From Desulfobulbaceae bacterium UBA5123 (lineage in GTDB: Bacteria > Desulfobacterota > Desulfobulbia > Desulfobulbales > UBA5123), in NCBI GenBank assembly GCA_002415465.1, contig DHYT01000018.1, positions 4,355-10,001 of the forward strand: 5,647 bases of DNA. The letters are read 5' to 3'. The position numbers were made by a program, and so were the translations under genes. Numbering within the stretch: position 1 is the first letter of the stretch; each line of letters begins with the position of its first letter. Of this stretch, positions 1-5,647 are shown one piece after another. The notes under the pieces are model-generated. The model was not told the DNA's origin. It did no database searches and was given only the letters and a program-made list of their open reading frames with translations.

Positions 1-2
1 GT

Positions 3-803
3 AAGCCGGACGAATTTGAAGAATCCCCGGCTCTCGCTGCGGTTCGGGGGGCAATTAGCGCTATTTTGACAGGTGAGTATCACAATCCCCAATTCACCAA
101 CAAACATCAGTTTGTGGTGGAATCGAAAACGACTCCTGGCATGCTGCTACGAGTAGAGCAAATCAGTCAGGGCTATCAGAGCATGCTGGCCCTGGCAATG
201 GATTTTGCCCGTCGTCTCGCCTTGGCCAATGATCATTTGGATTACGACAACATCATGTCCATTATCGTTGCCAACATGGACTATGTGCATCCGAAAGCCG
301 TTGACAATTCGGATGTGTGGGCAAGTCCACCCCTTTTTGCCCCCGCCATCATGCTGGTGGACGAAATCGATCTCCATCTGCACCCCACCTGGCAACAACG
401 GGTGCTGGATGACCTGATGCGCGCCTTTCCCTGCACTCAGTTCATTGTCACCACTCACAGCCCGCAGGTGTTGACTACCTTGCGTAAAGAGAATATCCGC
501 GTCCTCTCGTGCGATGATGGTCAGTGGACGGCAAACGAACCATCCTTCAGCCCGCTGGCCCATGAGTCAGGAGATGCCTTGGCCATGATCATGGGAACCC
601 ACCCCCGCCCCGATCTTGGCGGCATCATGTCCGATCTTTATGCCTATGAACAGTTGGCTCGCGCTGGGCAAGCCGGATCTGAAGAGGCGCAGCAGCTCAA
701 GGACCGTCTTGACGCAGCCGGCTTTGAGTTCAGTGCCGCCGACCAGGCTTTGTTCAACTACCTTGCCGCCAAGGCATCCAAAGATAAGGCGGGCAAACCA
801 TGA
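3..803 (+). CDS. AAA/ABC-type ATPase, PtuA-like (COG3950-type), C-terminal part
   Basis: This is the C-terminal 266 residues of a predicted ATP-binding protein. The frame is open to the left edge, so the start and the Walker A loop lie outside the window. An ABC/SMC-like signature (ISQGYQSM) is at 162-185. A Walker B strand ending in Asp-Glu (IMLVDEID) is around 348-371, with DE at 360-365. A D-loop-like HLHP follows, and then a His switch (TTHSPQVL) with the His at 456-458. The sequence just before the signature (LAAVRGAI) also looks like genuine protein of this family, so the TTG at 66 is not the start. From family knowledge, the order signature, DEIDLHLHP, TTHSPQVL fits the COG3950 group of standalone SMC-like ATPases, often paired with HNH nucleases. 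The tail after about 600 is helical and charged. The stop overlaps the next start (ATGA), implying translational coupling with the HNH gene. Inference: it is the nucleotide-sensing, oligomerising partner of a Septu-like or retron-effector pair. Other OLD/RloC-like ATPases remain possible without the N-terminus. Confidence 0.9.
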   Translation, partial: KPDEFEESPALAAVRGAISAILTGEYHNPQFTNKHQFVVESKTTPGMLLRVEQISQGYQSMLALAMDFARRLALANDHLDYDNIMSIIVANMDYVHPKAVDNSDVWASPPLFAPAIMLVDEIDLHLHPTWQQRVLDDLMRAFPCTQFIVTTHSPQVLTTLRKENIRVLSCDDGQWTANEPSFSPLAHESGDALAMIMGTHPRPDLGGIMSDLYAYEQLARAGQAGSEEAQQLKDRLDAAGFEFSAADQALFNYLAAKASKDKAGKP

Positions 804-1360
804 TCGAGTTACAGCACGGCTCCGAGCCGCCAGCGCTAAAGCAATATCATGTTCAGCATCCTCATGGCACCTGGGATGATGAGGATTTCCAAGCGGTAAA
901 GCCCATTGTCCGGAGGCAGCTCAATCAAGAACAGGAAGGGCTTTGCGTGTATTGCGAGGCTCTTCTCGCTGAAGACGCCGGCCATGTAGAGCATATCAAA
1001 TCGAAAGGGCTGAACCGTCATCTGACATTCCAGTACGACAATCTCGCCCAAAGCTGCAATGGGCCTGGTCACTGCGGCCATCACAAAAAGCGGCAGGTGT
1101 TGCCGGTGGAGCCTCGGGTCGGATGCAACCGTTTTTTTGCTCTCATGGCGCAGGACGGGAAATTGATCCCCGCGCCAGGGTTGCCCCAGCATGAAGCGCA
1201 GCAGGCAGAGGAGACGCTGAGAGTTCTCAGCCTCAATGCCCCAGCCTTGGCGCGGCAGCGGAAGGGCTTCGTTGATACGGTGCGTTATCTGTCCGGTAAG
1301 AATGAGGTCGATGACTTTCTCGCCACAGCCCCCTTTCGCTGGTCCCTGCGAGGACTCTGA
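800..1360 (+). CDS. HNH endonuclease, PtuB-like (TIGR02646 / retron-Septu type)
   Basis: This is a 186-residue soluble protein with a metal-bound HNH nuclease core. Visible residues are C49-x2-C52 (CVYCE), then H62-V-E64-H65 (the EHI of the HNH core), N81 (YDNLAQSC), C86, C92 and H94/H95 followed by K96-K97. This fits a beta-beta-alpha metal fold with a zinc site built from Cys pairs and a catalytic His/Asn/His set. The C-terminal half (about 100-186) begins with a VEPR-GCNRFF segment and continues with the LSLNAPALARQRKG region typical of the TIGR02646 family. The length is close to that of PtuB-like proteins. The ATG lies inside the stop of the ATPase gene, with a weak AAGG at 786-789 ten bases before it. 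In Septu and in some retrons this HNH partner is the toxic nuclease held and positioned by the ATPase. The pairing here makes the same role likely, but its target (DNA or RNA) cannot be read from sequence. No defect is seen in the core motif. Confidence 0.92.
   Translation: MIELQHGSEPPALKQYHVQHPHGTWDDEDFQAVKPIVRRQLNQEQEGLCVYCEALLAEDAGHVEHIKSKGLNRHLTFQYDNLAQSCNGPGHCGHHKKRQVLPVEPRVGCNRFFALMAQDGKLIPAPGLPQHEAQQAEETLRVLSLNAPALARQRKGFVDTVRYLSGKNEVDDFLATAPFRWSLRGL
1349..1354 (+). promoter_or_regulatory. Shine-Dalgarno site for the GTG-started third cassette gene
   Basis: The bases CGAGGA lie in the last codons of the HNH gene, nine bases before the GTG at 1364. This site decides the start. The next methionine codons in this frame lie beyond the first CxxC pair and would remove the conserved zinc motif. 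Confidence 0.6.
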
Positions 1361-1363
1361 ATC

Positions 1364-2131
1364 GTGACTCATTCCTGCAAGGCCCCAGCAGAGCTCACTC
1401 CAGCCGTCTCGTCTGGGCGATGCAAACTGTGCCATGCTCCTCCCCCGCTGCATCCTCGCTCGCATGTGATTCCCCAATGGATGTACGAGATGCTTCCAAT
1501 GGACAGCCGAAGGATGCGAATTGCATCCTCAATTGAAGGAGAATGGGAGCAGCGTTCACCAACCGGAATCTATGGTTCGTTCGTATGCAAGATTTGCGAA
1601 GCCCGTTTTGCCGAATGGGATGACTATGCGGCAAGTGTTTTGCGCCGGCAGCCTGCTGCAACACCCCAAGGATTGGATTTCGGAGAATACGATTACAAGA
1701 AGCTCACTCTTTTTTTTCTCTCGGTCCTATGGCGAGCGCATGCTTCTGAACACAAATTTCTGGAAGGCGTAAACCTTGATGCCAGGGAGAAGCCCTTGGC
1801 CCGTTGTCTTTTCTCCGACGATGCGGATGATATGCGTGAATTTGAGGTTATTCCGACGTGGTCGTCAGGTATATTGGCCTGTGGCGTCATGACGCCGATC
1901 TCGGTACTGATTGAATCCGTTCAATATTGGCAATTATATATCCCGTTCTTTCAGGCCCTCATCAAGGTCGATCTTGGCCCTGGCGCGATTTGTTTACGCC
2001 CTTTTGTGATGGGTAGCGGCAAGTCCCTTTGTATGCTTGAAAAAAATTTCACCGAGTTTGACGAAATTAATACTGTCAGAGCGGTGGTTGCAGAAAATTT
2101 GAGGAAAAAGAATGGGAAACGTAAAGCTTGA
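1364..2131 (+). CDS. Uncharacterised HNH-like zinc-finger protein, CxxC-SHxIP-CxxCE
   Basis: This 255-residue protein has no function I can name. Its N-terminal domain shows C20-x2-C23 (RCKLC), S33-H34-V-I-P37 followed by an aromatic-rich QWMYEML stretch, then C75-x2-C78-E79 and an acidic WDDY at 85-88. The two Cys pairs flanking an SHxIP motif resemble the zinc scaffold and EHxxP strand of HNH nucleases. The usual downstream Asn and final His are not evident, so nuclease activity is uncertain. A hydrophobic segment, LTLFFLSVLWRA (about 114-125), follows. It is too short and too interrupted by charge to call a membrane helix. The tail (247-254) is strongly basic. I recall uncharacterised bacterial proteins with the same CxxC, SHIIP, CxxCE and LSxLWRA order, but this is from memory. 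The GTG start comes three bases after the HNH stop and has a good ribosome site, so it belongs to the same operon. Base composition is lower in G+C than recC (28 of 60 bases at 1681-1740). It could be a second nuclease, a DNA/RNA-binding specificity factor or an antitoxin-like partner. Confidence 0.85.
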   Translation: MTHSCKAPAELTPAVSSGRCKLCHAPPPLHPRSHVIPQWMYEMLPMDSRRMRIASSIEGEWEQRSPTGIYGSFVCKICEARFAEWDDYAASVLRRQPAATPQGLDFGEYDYKKLTLFFLSVLWRAHASEHKFLEGVNLDAREKPLARCLFSDDADDMREFEVIPTWSSGILACGVMTPISVLIESVQYWQLYIPFFQALIKVDLGPGAICLRPFVMGSGKSLCMLEKNFTEFDEINTVRAVVAENLRKKNGKRKA

Positions 2132-2157
2132 GGCATAAAGGCATCTTCAAGTTTTTA
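2127..2157 (+). terminator. Probable Rho-independent terminator of the ATPase-HNH cassette
   Basis: The bases CTTGAGG (2127-2133) can pair with CTTCAAG (2145-2151), with one G-U pair and an 11-base loop. Five T residues and an A follow. The AAAG just before the stem can extend pairing into the T tract. The stem overlaps the stop codon of the third cassette gene. It is rather A+T-rich, so strength is uncertain, but its place between the cassette and recC fits a transcription boundary. Confidence 0.45.
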
Positions 2158-2221
2158 TCTCGCAATGTTCTTTTCTCTCTTTTTGGTCAGTTTGTAAATC
2201 TTCACCGTAGTCATTTTTAGC
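2132..2221 (+). other. A+T-rich spacer between the cassette and recC
   Basis: This 90-base gap counts to 32 G or C (about 36%), sharply lower than recC. It contains the 3' arm and T tract of the probable terminator. The rest is rich in T and C (a TTTTCTCTCTTTTT run around 2171-2184). It should hold the recC promoter if recC is transcribed independently. The best -10-like hexamer is TGTAAA at 2193-2198, but no convincing -35 box lies at the right distance, so I do not call a promoter. No tRNA, inverted repeat or attachment site was recognised. Confidence 0.6.
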
Positions 2222-5200
2222 ATGCCTCTTACCCTGCACAGCGGCAATCGTCTGGAGTTGCTCGCCGATGCGCTGGCGGCGCTCACCGTCGCCCAGCCGC
2301 TGCCGGTCTTCGCGCCGGAAACGGTGATCGTCCAGAGCCGGGGCATGGCCCGCTGGCTGGCCCTGGAACTGGCCCAACGACAGGGGATCTGCGCCAATCT
2401 GGCCTGCCCGTTTCCGGCCACCTTTGTCTGGCGGCTTTTCGAGAAGTTGTCCCAACCCGCCGAGAGCCTGTCTCCTTTCGAGGGCGACGGCCTGCTCTGG
2501 TCGGTTTTGGAGCGGTTGCCGGCCTTGGCCGAAGAGCCCGCCTTTGCGCCCCTGGCCAATTATCTTGCCGTGGATTGCCAGCCCCTGCGGCCCTATCAGC
2601 TCGCCGCCCGCATCGCCGACACCTTCGACCAGTACCTGATCTATCGCCCCGACTGGCTGCAGGGCTGGGAGGCGGGCGAGGGCGAGCACTGGCAGGCCGT
2701 TCTTTGGCGGTCGCTCTGCGCGCGGCACGGTAACCGGCATCGCGGCAACCTCCTCTTTGAGCTCTTTGCCGAGATCGGTCCGGAGTTCATCGAGCGGGCG
2801 GGCCTGCCGGCAAGGCTCTCCCTGTTCGGGATTCCGGCCCTGCCGCTCGCCTACTTCGATGTCTTTGCCCGCCTGGCCGATTACATCGATATCCACATCT
2901 TTCTCCTCAACCCCTGTCAGGCCAACTGGCTCGACCAGATCAGCCCCCGCGACCACGCCCGCATCTCGCTCCGCCATGTGGAGAAAATCCCCGACGTCTC
3001 GAGCCTCTATTACGAGGTGGGCAACGAACTGCTCACCTCGCTCGGCAAGCTGGGCCAGGATTTTCAGCGGCTGATCTACAGCTACGACTGCCATGGCGAG
3101 AGCTGTTTTGCCCCGCCTGCGGGCACGAGCCTTTTGGCCCGGCTGCAGGACGATATCCTGCACAGCTTCGACCGGAGCCGGGATGATCGGGTGTTGGTGA
3201 GCGAAGATGACCGCTCCATGGTGGTCCATGCCGCCCACAGCCCCATGCGGGAGGTGGAGATTTTGCACGACCAGCTGCTGGCCATGTTCGACCGCGATCC
3301 TGCGCTGGCGCCCCGCGACATTCTGGTGATGGCCGCCGATATTGGCCGTTACGCCCCTTACGTGGAGGCGGTCTTCGCCATCCCCGAGGACGAGTCGCTA
3401 CGGATTCCCTTTGCCATTGCCGACCGCGGCGAGAGCGAGACCAGCCCGGTGATCCGCCCCTTCCTCGAACTGCTGCGGCTGGTCGGCAGCCGGTTGACGG
3501 TGGGGCAGGTCTTGCCGCTTCTTGAAAGTGAACCGGTGCGGAGGCGGTTCGGGATCGGCGAGGACGATCTGCCGCTCGTCCGTAGATGGTTGCGTGAGAT
3601 CAATGTGCACTGGGGGATCGACCGCGACCATCGAGGTGCGCTTGGGCTTGGCACCGATCCGCAGGGGACCTGGCTTTCCGGCCTCGACCGTTTGCTGCTG
3701 GGCTATGCGCTGCCCGGCGGCAACCACCGTTTCTTTGCCGACATCCTCCCCTATGATGAGATTGAGGGCACCACGGCCGGGCTGCTGGGGCGGCTCGAAT
3801 CGTTTTTGCAGGTGGTTTTTGACGTGCTGACAGGGTTTGCCGTACCCAGGCCGCTGGCGCTCTGGCGCGATGAGCTGCTGGCCCTGGGCGAGCGTTTTCT
3901 CGCCGTGGACGACGATCTTGCCGGCGATCTGCAATTGCTCCGCGATGGCTTTCATCAACTGGCCCAGGGCGGCGCGGCCGGTGATTATGAACAGCCGGTG
4001 GCGGTTGAGGCGGTGTCGGCCTACCTCGCCTCGCGGTTTGCCGGCCGCAGCCGGGAAGGCCGTTTTCTGAGCGGCCGGGTGACCTTCTGCCAGATGGTGC
4101 CCATGCGCAGCATCCCCTTCAAGGTGATCTGCCTGCTCGGCATGGATGACGGGGTCTTCCCGAGGGTTGACCGGCCCACCGGCTTTGATTTGATGGACGA
4201 TGATTTCCGGCTCGGCGACCGCTGCCGCCGGGACGACGATCGCTACCTTTTTCTGGAGGCGCTGCTTTCGGCCCGAGGTTGTTTTTACCTGAGTTATGTG
4301 GGGCAATCGATCCGCGACAACTCGAAAAAGCCGCCGTCGGTGGTGGTGGGGCGGCTGCTTGAGGTGATCGAGCGCGGCTTTGCCTTCACCCATGGCGGCG
4401 CGGTCGACAACCTGGTCACCGAGCATCCCCTGCAGCCGTTCAGCGGCGACTATTTTGCGGGCCGCGAGAGGTTGTTCTCCTATTCGCGGGTCAGTCACCG
4501 GCTTGCCTCGGCCACCCCGGATGCCGCGCCGTGGCCCGGCGTGTTCGGCGACATGACCCTCTCCGTTGACCAGCAGGGGCGGGAGGTTGCCGTTGACGAG
4601 TTCATCTCCTTTTTTGCCAATCCGGCCCGGGCGCTGTTGCTGTCCCGCTTCAACCTGCAGCTGAGCGAATACGACGAGGAGCTCAGCGACCGGGAGCCGT
4701 TCAGCCTCAACAGCCTTGAGCGCTACAAACTGCGCGAGCAACTGATCGCCCAACTGCTGGCCGGGGAGGCGCCGGATGATTTAGGCCGGGTGCATCGGGC
4801 CCTGGGCGATATCCCGACCGGGAGCTACGGCGATTTGGATTTCGCCTCGCTTGTGGACGAGGCCGGCGCGTTTTGCGAGCGGTTGCGCGCCATGCGCGGG
4901 GACGAGAGCCGGGCCAGGCAGGTGCCGGTGGATCTCGATCTTGGCGATTTGCGCCTGGTCGGTGCGCTTGCCGTCTATCCTTCCGGCCAGTATCTCTATC
5001 GGCCGACCAAGTCTGGTTCCAAAAAGCTCGCCGACATCATGCGCCACTGGCTTTCCCATCTCCTCCTCAACGCGGTGGCCGACGCCCCCAGCCGGCAGAC
5101 CTGGTTTGTTTTTAACGACAAGGAGGTGGGCTACGGGGAGGTTGATGACGCCATCGGCGAACTTAAAAAACTCGCGCAATGGTATCGGCGCGGGCAGGAG

Positions 5201-5482
5201 CGGCCGCTGCCGCTGTTGCCCAAGGCGTCGCTGAAATACGCGGAGAAAAGGTGGGGCGGGAGGAACTCTGCCGAGGAGCCCGAGGCATTGCGGGCGGCGT
5301 ATGTCGCCTGGCGGCAGGGTGATTTTTACTCCGAGCCGGAGATGGCCGACCCGTGGCTGCGGGCCGCGTTCGGCGAGGGTGATCCCATGCGCGGCCCTGA
5401 TTTTATCGCGGTGGCGGAGTTGCTCTCGCGGCCGCTTATCCTGCGTGACAAGAACCTCGAACCGGGCGGGGAGGTGGATTGA
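2222..5482 (+). CDS. recC: RecC subunit of exodeoxyribonuclease V (RecBCD)
   Basis: This 1086-residue protein is close to the E. coli RecC length of about 1120. RecC joins RecB and RecD in the cytoplasmic complex that processes double-strand DNA ends for RecA. It splits the strands and recognises Chi through inactive helicase-like domains. The N-terminus (LTLHSGNRLELLADAL, then residues GMARWL) is the typical RecC opening. Other hallmark blocks are DQYLIYRPDWL at 136-146, HSPMREVEILHDQL at 339-352, MVPMRSIPFKVICLLGMDDG from 625, and GDRCRRDDDRYLFLEAL at 665-681. No working Walker A loop is seen, as expected for RecC. The C-terminal part is the degenerate nuclease-like domain. ATG 2222 is the first start after an in-frame stop at 2195, and the protein begins where homologues do. 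No Shine-Dalgarno sequence precedes it (ATTTTTAGC). The stop overlaps recB by one base (TGATG). The frame is intact throughout. Which Chi sequence it reads cannot be predicted here. Confidence 0.97.
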   Translation: MPLTLHSGNRLELLADALAALTVAQPLPVFAPETVIVQSRGMARWLALELAQRQGICANLACPFPATFVWRLFEKLSQPAESLSPFEGDGLLWSVLERLPALAEEPAFAPLANYLAVDCQPLRPYQLAARIADTFDQYLIYRPDWLQGWEAGEGEHWQAVLWRSLCARHGNRHRGNLLFELFAEIGPEFIERAGLPARLSLFGIPALPLAYFDVFARLADYIDIHIFLLNPCQANWLDQISPRDHARISLRHVEKIPDVSSLYYEVGNELLTSLGKLGQDFQRLIYSYDCHGESCFAPPAGTSLLARLQDDILHSFDRSRDDRVLVSEDDRSMVVHAAHSPMREVEILHDQLLAMFDRDPALAPRDILVMAADIGRYAPYVEAVFAIPEDESLRIPFAIADRGESETSPVIRPFLELLRLVGSRLTVGQVLPLLESEPVRRRFGIGEDDLPLVRRWLREINVHWGIDRDHRGALGLGTDPQGTWLSGLDRLLLGYALPGGNHRFFADILPYDEIEGTTAGLLGRLESFLQVVFDVLTGFAVPRPLALWRDELLALGERFLAVDDDLAGDLQLLRDGFHQLAQGGAAGDYEQPVAVEAVSAYLASRFAGRSREGRFLSGRVTFCQMVPMRSIPFKVICLLGMDDGVFPRVDRPTGFDLMDDDFRLGDRCRRDDDRYLFLEALLSARGCFYLSYVGQSIRDNSKKPPSVVVGRLLEVIERGFAFTHGGAVDNLVTEHPLQPFSGDYFAGRERLFSYSRVSHRLASATPDAAPWPGVFGDMTLSVDQQGREVAVDEFISFFANPARALLLSRFNLQLSEYDEELSDREPFSLNSLERYKLREQLIAQLLAGEAPDDLGRVHRALGDIPTGSYGDLDFASLVDEAGAFCERLRAMRGDESRARQVPVDLDLGDLRLVGALAVYPSGQYLYRPTKSGSKKLADIMRHWLSHLLLNAVADAPSRQTWFVFNDKEVGYGEVDDAIGELKKLAQWYRRGQERPLPLLPKASLKYAEKRWGGRNSAEEPEALRAAYVAWRQGDFYSEPEMADPWLRAAFGEGDPMRGPDFIAVAELLSRPLILRDKNLEPGGEVD
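5470..5476 (+). promoter_or_regulatory. Strong Shine-Dalgarno site for recB
   Basis: GGAGGTG matches the consensus ribosome site over seven bases. It ends five bases before the ATG at 5482. It lies within the last codons of recC and supports 5482 rather than the in-frame ATG at 5503 as the recB start. It contrasts with recC, which has no such site. Confidence 0.75.
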
Positions 5483-5647
5483 TGAGCGATCGGCAACCAC
5501 CCATGATCCCGCTCGATCCCCGGACAACCCCGCGCAAACTCGCCGGGGTGCATCTCATCGAGGCCAGCGCCGGCACCGGCAAGACCTATACCATCACCTC
5601 GCTCTATCTGCGCCTGCTTCTTGAGCGCAACCTGCGGCCGGAAGAGG
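5482..5647 (+). CDS. recB: RecB helicase/nuclease subunit of RecBCD, N-terminal fragment
   Basis: Only the first 55 codons are present; the gene runs off the right edge. The product starts MSDRQPPMIPLDP and reaches an ATP-binding Walker A loop, EASAGTGKTYTIT, at residues 27-39 with the catalytic lysine at K34. LYLRLLLE follows. LIEASAGTGKT-T-I followed by LYLRLLL is diagnostic of the RecB 3'-5' SF1 helicase. From family knowledge, RecB carries this motor plus the only active nuclease domain of the complex, at its far C-terminus and outside this window. The ATG overlaps the recC stop (TGATG), so the two subunits are translationally coupled, which suits stoichiometric assembly. A recD gene probably follows, but that is inference. 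An alternative start at 5503 would still keep Walker A but is farther from the strong ribosome site. Confidence 0.95.
   Translation, partial: MSDRQPPMIPLDPRTTPRKLAGVHLIEASAGTGKTYTITSLYLRLLLERNLRPEE

Noticed and set aside
66..803. TTG at 66 as the start of the ATPase
   Set aside because: The frame is open to the left edge, the residues before it look like family sequence, and an ATPase of this class needs a Walker A region that is not in the window.
836..1477. A 213-codon minus-strand frame across the HNH gene
   Set aside because: The plus-strand HNH protein has a clear motif set and operon spacing. The reverse frame has no recognisable domain.
1700..1740. Transmembrane segment in the third cassette protein
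   Set aside because: The hydrophobic stretch is only about nine residues before Trp-Arg and is flanked by charge. A buried helix in a soluble protein is more likely.
2168..2198. Sigma-70 promoter for recC (TTCTTT and TGTAAA)
   Set aside because: The -35 match is poor and the spacing is 19 bases. In a T-rich gap such matches occur by chance.
3398..4753. A 451-codon open frame on the minus strand inside recC
   Set aside because: It lies wholly opposite strongly conserved recC sequence, has low-complexity Pro/Gly/Arg/Gln-rich content and no family resemblance. It is a typical shadow frame in GC-rich DNA. The same applies to minus-strand frames at 2147-3268 and 4781-5527.
1..5647. CRISPR arrays, tRNA or rRNA genes, insertion sequences
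   Set aside because: No repeat-spacer pattern, cloverleaf, conserved rRNA segment, transposase or terminal inverted repeats could be recognised on either strand.

Overview
The window reads on the plus strand from end to end: five genes in two transcription blocks. Two are cut by the window edges. The second block is certain: a complete recC and the first 55 codons of recB, subunits of the RecBCD helicase/nuclease. The RecC protein aligns over its length with Escherichia coli RecC as I remember it. This points to a Gram-negative, RecBCD-bearing bacterium with GC-rich DNA. A 60-base sample of recC (2281-2340) counts to about 72% G+C. Proteobacteria or Desulfobacterota is a reasonable inference, but nothing here fixes a genus.

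The first block (1-2131) is a tightly packed three-gene cassette. It starts with the C-terminal part of an ABC/SMC-like AAA ATPase (signature, Walker B and His-switch motifs visible). An HNH nuclease of the PtuB/TIGR02646 type follows, overlapping the ATPase stop in an ATGA junction. Three bases later comes a third gene with a GTG start, encoding an uncharacterised 255-residue protein with a CxxC-SHxIP-CxxCE pattern. An ATPase followed by this HNH is the core of Septu (PtuAB) anti-phage systems and of the effector pair of some retrons. The third, HNH-like zinc-finger gene is the unusual part.

The blocks are separated by a 90-base A+T-rich gap (2132-2221, about 36% G+C by count). A plausible Rho-independent terminator overlaps the last stop codon of the cassette. 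recC has no visible Shine-Dalgarno sequence, whereas recB has a very strong one inside the end of recC, and the two genes overlap by one base.

Taken together, a probable accessory defence cassette sits directly in front of the chromosomal recCB locus, with a composition break at the join. The ATPase N-terminus and whatever precedes it (possibly a reverse transcriptase and ncRNA, possibly nothing) lie outside the window, so the system type cannot be settled from this sequence.
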